From assembly GCA_035041965.1 (NCBI GenBank), contig JAPYMA010000103.1:124001-188000 (forward strand): 64,000 nucleotides of DNA. The letters are read 5' to 3'. The notes under the pieces are model-generated. The model was not told the origin of the DNA. It did no database searches and saw only the letters and a list, made by a program, of their open reading frames with translations. This document shows, piece after piece, positions 50,686-63,200 of this stretch. The DNA comes from Anisakis pegreffii. Its lineage: Eukaryota > Nematoda > Chromadorea > Rhabditida > Anisakidae. Each line of letters begins with the position of its first letter. The stretch's first letter is position 1. The translations under genes and the position numbers were made by a program.

Positions 50686-53600
50686 ATGGCATTCTCTCGG
50701 CAGCACTCTGCGTTTGTCTTCATTTTATCGCTATTTTTATGGAACATTTCCGTTGTCGCGTTCGATACAATCGAACACTATTATGAGTACGATGATGAGG
50801 ACTATTCGGATGAGGTGAACTTTTTTGAAAAATTTAATTATTGCCATTCATTCCAACATTTTGAAATGAAACATTGGAAAGAATGAATTCTGACGCTTAC
50901 ATCAGCAGGTGTTTGAATGTGTACCCATTAGAAACTATCACTTCTTATGATAACAAATTGGGTCGTTTAGAATATTGTACTAAGCGATTTTTATACGGTC
51001 AGTGACAACAGTCTGTAATAATGAATCGAACAAACATGTTTCCTCTTCTGAAATTGATAACATGAACATAATAGTTGTGAAACCTCAGAGTACATATTAA
51101 AAAGCTGTAGCTCTAGTTCAGATCAAGTAACTGGAGATGATCACAGTACAGTGGTTCAAATTCCAGTATTATTCTGGTCTTTTTTAAGACAATTAGACCA
51201 ATGTTTCTTGCCCGAAGAGTCTTTGGTAAAACTTATCTATGTTGCTCTGGATACTGAGACTGTGTTTCGTATATCCGAGAATCATATGTATATTCAAGAA
51301 ACTATAAGGGAATTAAGCCTTGACGTACCAATGAACATGAAGTCCTCTAAAAGTGTTTAGCTGGTGACAGTTGATCTGATCCATTGAAATGTTCTCCAGG
51401 CAAACAATTTTGATTTGAACGATTTTAATTTACAGAATGAATACTACACATACTTGAGTATGTGTCAAAATGACACAGGTATCAATGTCTACGCACTATA
51501 TCAACGTGAATGTGATAAGGACAATCAGGTGGCACTTGCAAGGTTCAGAAATGCAGTGAATGAGACCGGGTGAATATTGCTTTTGGTTTGACGCTTTTTA
51601 ATGATTTGAAGTGCAGCAGTCATTTCAGTGACACCTGAGTGAATTTGCACTCAATTTCCTGTGCTTATAAGCAGATGTGATGAGCGGATGTTCATGAAAG
51701 ACTTTGAAATCAGTTTCAATTAACCTTCAAAGAGAAATCATGCCCATACTCAAAAACTAACAATATTGATACAGATCTATTTCGAAAACTCTTTAGCAAA
51801 TAAGAAAATTCGCCTCTTATTATGCCTCAAATGGCGTTACCATCGATCTGCACTAGATCAGTGGTTAATATTCTTTGAGCAACACAGCTACGAATCGTAT
51901 TGCTTTTTGTAGCTCTGTAAAAGCATTGTTGAGGAATTTTTGATAAAAACCAAGTGAAAGACCTTATTCGAAATGTGTATGTTTGGGAGTTGAATTTTAG
52001 ATGGGGTGTATTCGAAGTGGAGACATTCAAGAACTATTCTGCTGAAGTACAAGCGTATGCGGCTGGTGTTGCTGAGGGTCAGTTTCCTTTTTTGTATCAC
52101 ATTTTCATTTTTAATGAAACAAAGACTCGTCTCCAATAGCCATTTGAGAAAAGACTGAAACGCTTATTACGAAATGCTTTAAAAACGCAAAAAACAATCT
52201 ATCAGTCCGCATTCATTTCAAAATTTATTTAATTCAATGATTTCAGGAATCCTATCGAGAGAGTTGATTTATTACCATTTCCGTAATACAATAGAGGATA
52301 TGTGCAAAGGATATCGAGCTTACTGTAAAAAGCTCTACCAATATGTCTCAGAGAATTTGAACTGGATTAAAAAAACAGTTGCGGAGAAGCCAAAAAGTGA
52401 TCTCTATTGGAGACAGGTAAAATTTTTGTTACATACCCTCTGAAAAAGTCTGTGACATGATAATGATTTGCTTGTTAATTTGTATGATTATATAGAAGAG
52501 ATAGTGGTTTCATTGATGATACGGCTCAGATATATCCTCAAACTATTGAATAGTAGGCAATTTTGGCGTCAGCTTAAGTTATCATCTGTATTCACGTACA
52601 CGAAGTTTCTCCTTGTTTAGATTGCTCACCTAAATTGCTTATTGAGAACTGTGATGTGTTGGAGTAATTGATGAGCATTGATTGTCTTTAATATGAATAA
52701 ATTCGAAATCGCTCGTCTTGTGTATTCACGTAGAACGCATGAATAGTATTGTACTGCTGAATGTTGATGTGCGATGAAATCTGTCTGTGAATGTTTCCAT
52801 AATTGCTTTCGATATTCAGTTCATTTACTGCTTTCAGGTGAATCTTTCGTTCGCACAAGTCACAGGAATATGGCAAGGCTACTCAAAAAGACCTCCGATA
52901 TGGTACAAACCACAGATAAATTTCGACATCACACCTATTCTGTAAGTGTTCATTTTTTATTATGAAAGGCGTTTTTTTGAGTTTCATTATCTGCATATGA
53001 ATGTATCAAATTCGAATATAGTAAGCTTAATCATTATGCTGCTAAAGTAGGACATATAGTGAATCAGTACATAGTTTCATTAGATCATAATTGCATATGT
53101 GAAATTAGCAGGTTTGTCTGTTGAGTAGTAAAATACAAAAGCACTTTCAGCGTACACTTCTAGATTGCATAATCTGACCTCATATGAGCAAGCTAATGAT
53201 CTCAAGGAAGTTTTTTGCTAAAAGAAGCAATTGTCTCATGCCCTCAAGTTACCTTTAGGCTTGTATTTTGTTGACGAAGACGAAGTGTCGAGTAAATTTG
53301 TCTTTCAACAATACTTCAGAATGTAATCAAATCAAAACATTTGTTTTTTCACTAACATATTGTGAATACTACGAATGAGAATGAAGAGTGTTTGGAAAAA
53401 GAATGAAATAAAACTGAGAAGTGCTGATGAAAGAATGAGAAAAAGACTAGTGAACATGTGAAAAGAATGAGAAAACGCATTGAAATGTCAAATAAAGAAT
53501 GAAAATTATGAGGAATGTGGAAAAAGAATGAGAAATATGTTGAAGAGTTTTTGATACGATGTTCAGTCTATACAAGAGAAACTGTTTTCGATGCGGTATT

Positions 53601-56523
53601 CAACCGTTTTGATAAAATATTTGCAGCATGATTCAATTGTACGGAGATTTGTTCGATTTGTCGAATGTGTTCGACAAGAAACCCGATCCTGGCGATGCGG
53701 AAGATTCAGGACATTGCTCTGGATTTGTGAAGATCTCAGAGGGCAACAAGGATATGTTCTTCTCGCATGTGGCTATGTCGGGCTACCATACAATGAATCG
53801 TGTTCTGAAACTGTACAAATTCGGCTATAGTAAGCTTAATCATTATGCTTCTAAAGTAGGACACATGTGAATCAGTACATAGTGCACGTTTGATGAAAAG
53901 ATAGGTGGAAAATTGTGCTTATTTTTTTAAGTTCACAAAATCTAATGATCAATGATTATCCTGTGTAAGAATTTCGCTCTTCAGATGAAGAGGAAGTACC
54001 AGGACATACCATTTCATTCTCGGGTTATCCGGCTGCAATTACATCGGCTGATGACTTCACTTTGACAAGTGGTGGATTGGTAAGTGCAAAAATAATATCG
54101 TGATCCTAGAACGGGCGATGCCGTGATATTTGTTTGGACTCTTCCTGAATCCATGATAGATGAATTGAAACAGTTACAGAACAATAAAATTCGGATCAAC
54201 TATCGAGTATGTGCTATGTTTAATAAGTGAAAATTGAAACTGTTATGGAAATTGACTCGTAATTGAAGGATATATCGAATTTTGTTTTCATTAACTGATT
54301 CAAGATACATCGGAATTTAATGACTAATTTTGTAGGCAACATTAGAGACAACGTTCGCCATCTACAACAAAACACTCTATAAAGATTTCGTTAAACCAGT
54401 TGGACAACTACATTGTTGGGTTCGTACATCAATCGCGAATACCTTGGCCAAGTTAGAGAGCGTTTTGTTAAGCATTTTTAATATGAAAGGAATTCCATCA
54501 ATATAGAATTGAGGCCAGATCATTTTCAGGATGATCTTACGTTCCTAATTATAAGATTCCAGATTAAACGAAATCGTCCAGCTTCTAACGTATTCTGATA
54601 CAAAATTATTCGCTTTATAAACGTTTCGATGTGGTTTTTGAAGTGAATGATTGATTTGTTGAAGAGATGCAAGAACATGGACAAAATTATTCGGACGTTA
54701 CAATTCTGGCACATACAATAATCAGTGGTTAGCACTTGACTACAAAAAGTTCCAGCCAGGTGAAGACTTGCCATCGAATGATTTGTTATGGGTTCTTGAA
54801 CAAGTCCCGTAAGTTTTCTCTTTAATTCTAAATCATCCATCGTTCACCTTATTTGTTTTGAACAATTTCTTGTTGTTTGCAGAAAATTTCTGTTTGGGCT
54901 ATAGCAATTGCATAGTTTTGAAATCAAACTTTTCAAGTGTTCATTGTATTTCAGTGGATATGCGCTTGCCAAAGATGTGACCTGGTTCCTCCGTAAATAC
55001 AGCTATTTTCCTAGCTACAATATTCCATTCTTCCTCGAAATAAGTAGGATGAGTGGCTGGGATGAGAAATCAAAAACGAACGATTGGTACAAATGGGGCA
55101 GTTGTCCTCGTGCAAAAATATTCGATCGTGACCATGTGAAGGTTGTGGATATTGAACAATTGCAAAAACTTATGAGGTAATAATCACTTCAAATATTCAG
55201 TTCATTGGTTTTGCAAATTTTGATCGGAGAGATCAGTTTGGTTTGTGGAATCTTCAGTGTCGGCTGGAGAAGTGCATATCTAGCCAGATGACTGCATGTT
55301 TACGTTAGAAATTATAGCGTTAATGTACAGTAGTCCTCGATTTCCATGTTTGATCAAATATCTGTGATGTTTTATCACAATGATATTTGTTTAGTTCTAT
55401 GAGGTAATTTGTTCTAGTTCATTTGTAATTCTAGGATCCAGTTTTCCAAATTAACCACGGTCCGAGATTTATGAATGAATTAAACAAATTGATCCATACA
55501 TATTCATATCACCCATTCGTACATGGTGTTCTCTTCAGATATAATGACTATCAGCATGAGCCGTTCAGTCGCTGCAAGTGTGTTCCACCGTATACGGCCG
55601 AAGCGAGTATTTCAACACGTGGCGATTTGAATCCAGCGAATGGCACTTATGAATTAGAGGGTATGGGTCATAAAAATCATGGAGGACTAGACTTCAAGGT
55701 TATCATTTATTGTCCTTCAGTGAGAGTCCTAATGATCGTAACTTCAAGAGATTAACTGAGCATCTATTTTTGTGACATAAATCAAAAATATTTCCTTAAT
55801 CCTAATATAAATTTACGCAGTTCCTGAAAATTATTCATTGAATTGCGCTTTTGGCAGCAATGTTTGAAGCGTTCAAATGATTATAAAATGAGTAGTGATC
55901 TTGCTATGATCAGGTACTTTCAAACACACTGGTCGGATTCATTTCTATCTTTAAGAAGCACTGAATTTAACGAAAAGGAACCACGATATATGTCATGTTA
56001 ACGATGGAATCGCATTATGTATGCTAATAACATAATTTGCAAACACTACTTCAGGGTACCAACTATACAATGTTCAAGAAGCTCCGATTCAGAGCTTGGG
56101 GTGGCCCGACTTTCGATCCGCTTCCAGTTTTCAGGTAATAATTGGTTTGGTTAATCGCATATGAACTATTTATGTTATGGATTATGGATTCCACACTTTC
56201 GAGTTTCGAGTTGATGAATAATGAATCCTAAGGCATTCCACAAGCAGTTGAATGTCGATTGATTACAATATTATGCTTGATCATTGGGGATAAATACCGA
56301 AATGGTTAATTTACGCTGAACAGTGCGATCCATTGCAATGAAGAAAAGAAATGTATAAATAAAACACTGGTTATAAGCGTTAAACTATCGCACAGTATCG
56401 AATTGTTTATTTTACAGTTGGGATACAACCGATATTGTGGCAAATCATTATGGACAACCGATAGTATGGAGATTCGATCCTGTTGAAACTGACTGGGAAA
56501 CAAACGTGACAGTGCATTTTTAA
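50686..56523 (+). CDS. Phospholipase B-like protein (PLBD family, lysosomal/secreted), complete
   Basis: Ntn-type hydrolase-fold protein expected in lysosomes or secreted. Thirteen exons: 50686-50814, 51436-51569, 52001-52077, 52247-52416, 52838-52941, 53627-53829, 53985-54079, 54336-54451, 54665-54808, 54955-55176, 55539-55698, 56055-56134 and 56418-56523. All phases close to 579 aa, close to PLBD2 length. Exon 1 gives a signal peptide followed by an acidic Tyr-rich segment. Exon 6 carries GHCSGFVK, where the Cys would become the N-terminal nucleophile after self-cleavage. Exon 9 has YNSGTYNNQW and exon 11 has RYNDYQHEPFSRC, both family hallmarks, and the C-terminus is WETNVTVHF. Several NxS/T sites fit a glycoprotein. 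Natural substrate is uncertain in the whole family. Intron 5 contains a duplicated copy of the exon 6 donor region. Confidence 0.95.
53007..53075 (+). repeat. Upstream copy of the PLBD exon 6 end plus intron 6 start
   Basis: Matches 53816-53883 with few mismatches across about 68 bases. The source covers the last 14 bases of exon 6 and the first 54 of intron 6; the copy lies 809 bases upstream in intron 5 and keeps the AGTAAGC donor. Confidence 0.92.
53375..53550 (+). repeat. Diverged A-rich tandem repeat
   Basis: Irregular repeats of an AAAAAGAATGAGA-like unit with variable spacers, in PLBD intron 5 between the duplicated donor copy and exon 6. Confidence 0.75.
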
Positions 56524-57224
56524 TGTGAATGAATCAATAACACATCAACCGTTTATCAGAATAATCCAAATGCTATCATTATTATCAATAGTTCCATTGT
56601 ATAGATTGGAGTTATTAATGTCATTATCGAAAATGAACAAAAGTTGTCAATTAATATTTTTTATGAATAGCATGAGTAGTTTTGTAGAAAATGTTTGGAA
56701 ATGAAATATCGAACACTGGGCAAAACTTTATCACAATCGACTAGATTCTTTTGAGATTACAACACATCTTCAACGGATTCCACGAAACAATTAAACGTAT
56801 TTCTCGACTTCGATATCGATAATAACTGCCTCAGTATCGGTATTACTTTCGGAGAGTGAACATCGAGCAGACCCTGAAAAATGTTTTGTTTTGAATGCTT
56901 ATGATGGATTTATTGGTTATTGTTGTGAATTGTTATGAATTGTTATTCAACATTTTGATTCATATTGTTTCGATAATTAGTCGTAAATAAAAAAGTTTTC
57001 ATAAATTTTAAAAACTAATTCCCTTTGGAAGTTAATGATCAAATGATCAAGAAAGCACGATTTGTCAAATTTGTGTGGGTGGCGTAGAAAGAGCAGAAAT
57101 TGTGTTTGATTTGCATAAAATCTTATTGTTTGATATGATTTTGTTGATAGAAAAGTTAGACTTATGTCTAAGAAATCATTGACAACAAGTATTTTTTAAA
57201 AAGTCTATAGGGAATATCGGAATT
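56524..57224. other. Convergent 3' ends of PLBD and the TPR/CHAT-like gene
   Basis: No gene. AATAAA at 56986-56991 (+) could end the PLBD transcript, and a minus-strand AATAAA (TTTATT at 56909-56914) could end the TPR gene transcript, in which case the two 3' UTRs overlap by roughly 80-110 bases. Confidence 0.45.
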
Positions 57225-60200
57225 TTAAAAAATTGCATGATCGATTGCACCTTCGCCTTCAGACCAGCATTTTCTTGCGACTGAACATTTCCTTCTTCGT
57301 CGCCTTCTCTTGACTTCCCTTTCCTTCAATGCGAACGACTTCATCAACTCGTTGAGATGCGCATCTTCGAAATGCATCGAGTCTGTATCGTCTAATCCAT
57401 ACAAGTGATCTGAATATAAGGCAGTTTGATCACTGGATAATTCACTGAAGCGAACAGTAAAAAAGACTTCAAGGAGTTCTTTTAGGTGCATTGGTACTGT
57501 TAGATACTTCCTCACGCATTCATACAGATTTTGTGGATGTTTTTGTGAAAAAAATTTACATATTTCTTCGCTTAACATTCCCAAATCATTCGGTCATCCA
57601 CAACAATACCATTAATTTTTCTCATAGAATGAAGCTTTTTCAAGTTCAAGTCATAACATCAAATTATCCAGACGATTGTGGTAATATATCATATAATTTC
57701 GAAACTCACCGTCAAAAACACGCTTACAAAGTGCGATCAACCCCTTAATCTCACCGTTGCAATCGCTTGTTCGTTCATTTGATTGCACGGTCGTAAGAAA
57801 ACAAGAAGTGGAACCCTCATTAGAAGTCAACTGTTCCAATTCATTTTCCAATTCATTCATAAACGCATAAATTTGTTGAGTATTGTTTGACTGCATTAGA
57901 TCTATGATACGTGAGTATCGTTGAGATGGTAATCCTGAAAGCTTTCATAATGATGACTTCGAAAGTATGTCTGTTGTGGCTAATAATTACATTCTGAGAC
58001 GAATATTAAGTTCATTCAGACGTTTACGTGACGAAAAAATTATTCATTGTGTCATTAGGTCTATATGGTGATCAATTTGAGAAGCAATTCAAAATACTAC
58101 ACAAACGCAAAACATTTTTGAAGTGGCCATTTCATTTGCATAAGGAATTGAGTTCGATTGCGGTGGACAGAATGTGGACAAAATGAAATGAGAACTTGAA
58201 ACTACTACAAGAGAAGCGTACGTTTCATTTCTTCGACAAGTTCAACATATTGAGGATATTCAACATTTATCAAATCATTGCCATCCAAATTTTCAGTTGA
58301 TATTACGGCTTTTCTCCATGACTGGAGAGCATTTGAATGGCAAATGGCATTACGATTACCGTACAATCGTAGTGGAGTACCTTTTAGGTCTCCCAAGCAA
58401 TTTTCCAAGGATTCACCATTTATAAGCTGAAAATTTTTTATTCTATTGAAAAAATAATCTATTAAGGATTGAGATGATTCAGTGAGAGGGTTTTACAACT
58501 GCAAAAGATTATAACTAGCGAATTTTGATAATATACCCACTTTTTGCAGAACAATTTTAAGGTGTTCGTTGAATTCAGTGTTGATGTTTACAACACATTC
58601 AGCACCTGCTATCAACAAAGCTTTCGTTACTTTTTCACATGGATCATTGAGCACAAAAGCAATATTGATGCACAATTGATATTGCAGAATTGAGAATGAG
58701 TCCATTTTGAGTCGTGAACAGTCAAGAAGAGCTAGTGAGCATACCTGTAAAGTTGGATAAATTAAGGAGGTTTTTACAAGATGCAATTTTATGAATGTCT
58801 TTATGAGCTGATGAAACGAATTCAATAATGTAGTACACATAAATTTGTTTTAAGTTTGATTTAAATTTAATTAATGAATAATTAACGCAAAATCAGAGTT
58901 CATTCACGAAAACTGCTGTTATTCATACGGTATTAAAGGCGAATCTGAAGCGGTAGGAACCGAATAAGAGTCAGTGTACCTGCAGCTTCCAGATGAGATC
59001 GTCTTCATTCAAGCAGTGAACATGATCGACTTGAAGAGAATTTCGATCGTCGGTGGCGATCAGAAGGCAAATTTTCTGGTCAGTTCTTGTTGTAGAGCAT
59101 TTTGAAACACTGTGCAAAGCGATTCTATTCTCATATTGCACACCACCAAACGAATCGACATTTATGAGCACGTTCGCTTCTGATTTGAGTTTCTCGAATT
59201 CACTCAACTCATAACACTTTAATTTACTGCTCAATAGAAACTGTTCCAAAAAATGCGCATAAAATTTCGAAAGATGATTCGTTGGATTGGCTTCGGTGAT
59301 GAAAAAAACTCGTAGCTGGTCACCTGAAAGAAAAACTATTAACTACAAACTTCCAGATATAAATCGATCAAGTTCGTATTGTGCAGTACGTTTCCGCAAG
59401 AAATTATGTGAGATTTGTCAGTTCCAATTTATTAATGTCTGGGTGAGTGAATGGTTAACAAAGTCTGACTATGAATATTCTCACAATCAGTGGCTTATTT
59501 CATGAAAATCTCGAGTTGATAAATGTTTGAAATAGCTAACGAAAATAGCCAAAATTATGATACTGAAATGATGATAGCGATAAGAGTCTTATCAATGATC
59601 TCATATCATTCACCTTGTTGTTTGTACCAGCATAATACGAATCGCTCAACTCGAAAGCAATAAAGAGATGTTTGCTGAATTCTGCGCAAACACTGTCTTG
59701 TTGATTCTGCGCTGACATTTGTTTGAGTACCCATTAATGGATTTGAGCGTTTCAACTGATCGCATACAAAACGTTCAGCTATTGCTAACGCTTCAACAAC
59801 AGAATCTTCATTGTCCGGATTGATTATGCACACTATCAAAATCAGATTCACAAGTTTCAATAGTTCATTTGCATTGTTGTGCATTGCAAGTATGCTGATC
59901 ACATTGGTATCAATGTTTGCTTCATTATCAATGTTAGGGCCATTTGTAGCACCGTTATAACTGCTATCAATTTGCTGTTGTTCGCTATCATCGATGTATT
60001 GAAATCTGCGTAAATACTCGTCGAGAAGAGTGACACATTCCTGTAAAGTAAACGTTTCCGATGAGATAGTTTGCAATTTTTGAAAAAATTTTTGCTTAGG
60101 ATCAGCTCGCTGTTTATTTATTATCGATTCGGAGGTAATTGCTGCTGTTGATACCGAATTCGAGGAGCGAGTAATGTCGAAGTGTTTCTTAAACTTAAGC

Positions 60201-63200
60201 TTTTCGTTCTTTCAAGAATCGAGTGGAAAGAAAATTCATAAATTCAAAAAGTTTCAGTATAAAACAACCTGAATTTCGTGTCGATTCCAAAGAACGATCG
60301 CTTCATCGATAACTGATACAATATTACGGTCGCTTCTGTTTTTGTACATTTCATCAATAATATTTTTTGCACGATCAAAATCGCCATGCATCATTTTGGC
60401 GTGTAACAATGGTACACCAACAAACTTTCCACATTCCAGCACCTCATATAAACATGTTTCATCTAGTGCCATTGCTACACGCTCATCACAGCCTATAACT
60501 AGTAAAATGATACTGAACAAGTGATTCTTTGGATAATCAAAAAAAGGTCAAAATCCCACAAACAGAGTAATTTATTTAGGTTACACGAGATTTATCTTAT
60601 CACTCTGCATAAATAGTGCTTTCCTTTAAGAAGTATCCAGAAACGCTGATCAACTTAAATCTCGATATAATCTATGCAAAATCAATTCATAAGATAATTC
60701 GCTTCTGCATCTCACATTAATTCAAATATCCCTGTTTGCTTGAGAAACTGAAGGGAAAACTCACACTCATCAGCGATCACTTGTATGGTTTCCAGCGAAT
60801 CAACTGATTCTCCGCAAAACCATTCTAGAAGTGCTTTGTCAAGTCGATCGTTCCTAGTCAATTGCTCATTTCCTTCATCTTCATTATCAATGAAACTGAT
60901 TTTGAGTTGTAATGATTTGTGAAGATGTTCCAATGATTTGGTGTGATTTTTCATATAGAAATGGCAACAACAAATTGCATATTCACACTGAGATTTCAGA
61001 TCCTGAAAGGACATTATTGAGCAGTCTGTTGAAGATCAACTATAGATCAACTGTTGTAGGTACTGTTGTTGTAAAAGCAAATGTTTTCAAAAGATGCTAT
61101 GACAATAAATTTTGATAAAAACATTGATGATATGAACAGTAATCATAATCGTTGTAGGATACACTGAAGTGTAACTCTGCTTAAACAAGGGAAATTACAT
61201 GCCGACGGGATATGGCATTAGTGCTCACCTTATTGTCGGTTGCTTCATGAGCTTTTTCGAAATATTCCAACGCTCTTTGAACATCATTTTCACGGCGATA
61301 ACAATGAGCCAATTCAGAGAACACTCGATAGAAGGACGAATCAGAATCATATTCCAAATGGTTCTTCAGTTCAGACGATGCTAATCTGGTGAACTGGTTG
61401 AGTATAAGGATCGATTTTTGATTCATGCTGAACTGTTTGTAGAGGACACATAGGTTCAAGAGTACATTCAGCAGTCGTGGATGACGTGATTTGATGCATA
61501 ACGTTAGTGCTCTTTCATTAAACCTTATTGCTTCTTCATTTTCGTGAACTTTCAGTGCTGTTTCAGTGGACTCCTCTAGTACGTTCACCTGTAAAAGTAT
61601 GGTTGAATCTGTTCGTTGAGGTTTATTTCATGAAACAGATTGAGAAAAACATCATGCTACTTGGATGAATATTGTGTTCCGACAAGCACTACATGCAATG
61701 GTTTGAGGATGTATCGCATCAAGAAAAAAGTACTTGACGTTATAGGACAATAAATTATGACAATCGCTTTTTTGTACAGCCTTGAAGGGCACTTCGCTGA
61801 CTTGATTTTATTGAATGTTGTTTTTTCCTGATTGAACAGATGTGATTTTCACAATCATAGTGGTGATAAGAAGAGAATTCAAGTGATCATCTACATGGCT
61901 AAATTCGATCGCGACTAAGAAATTTGATGAAATGCTTTAACTAATGGACAAACTTGTAAATCAACTGATCCTTCAGATGCAACTGCGATTCTATTGTGCA
62001 TCAACCTCAGAGTCCATAGAATGTCACCGTTGAGTCGTTTTTCTTCGATCAAGTGCCGTAACGTTTCACATTTACCTTCGGTATCGTCAATACAATCGAA
62101 ATACGGTAATTGCTCACAGAATTTTAACAGTGCCTGTAAATAATTAGACATAAAAATTGTTGAGATGCGAATTGGCGAATACTTTTCGTTTAATTACTGA
62201 GCCAAACCTTTTGTTTATTGCGTTGATTTCCAAATCCAATATAGCACTCAGCAAGATATCCATAAAGCAGACCAATCTCACGTCTTCGTTGTTTTAACTT
62301 AGCCAGAGTGAGTGCAGCTAGAATCACTTTCTTTGCTTTTGTGAATAATCGCTCCTTAAGAAGAATACGACCGATTTGTAAAAGAGCATCCAATTTTGTG
62401 TGATCGTCACCTATGAAGCCAGCCAATGTTACTGTGCATCTGCAAGTGACGATTTATGAAGGATTACAGACAAAGAGTATTCGATCATGCACGAAAGAAT
62501 GATACGAAACACACCTGAGACACGACTGGCATTCTTGATATGCATCTCGAGACAGGTGTATTTTCGCGATACTCCAGTAAATTTTCATCATTGCTCGAAT
62601 ATTGCCAAGCTGTTGATGAACTGTTAAAGACTGTTCATAGTAAGCAATTGCTTCGTTTGCATGAAACAATGCCCAGTGACTATCACCCAATTTGGCACAG
62701 ATCTGCAATGAAACCGACTCTGCTTATTCCAATAAACTCTATCTGGTAGGAAAAGTGCTTTGACTACAATAATGAGACAAAAGCACCCGCAATGATACAG
62801 ATTAGCCATCAGTTGATCAGCTTCTTAGTTCACCTGACTTTTTTGATTTTGTGTGCTCATGGAAATGTCGTTCGGAATTCTGAACTGCTTAAAAGGAGCG
62901 TTTGAAACACCACAATTTGGACTGAATCGCATATTCGAGAATGGTTTAAAATGAACTGGTGAGGAGGTGAAGAAAATTCAGGTTAGGAAATCTTCACGGT
63001 GACATCGACGAAATCAATTGACGAGTTGCGTTCAGAATAAAAAAACTGTCAAAAAACACACATTTTAATCAGATGACTACTCGATGAATTCAGTGAACTT
63101 CTCGAAATTTGACCACTAAATAAATGTTAAAGACACTAACTTCTGCTTCACGAGATGCGTCGCCGTCTTCTTGGACAAGCATAAGGCATTGTTCATAATG

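Noticed and set aside
51151..51360. Open frame inside PLBD intron 1
   Set aside because: Exon 1 and exon 2 already join in phase and the frame does not match PLBD proteins.
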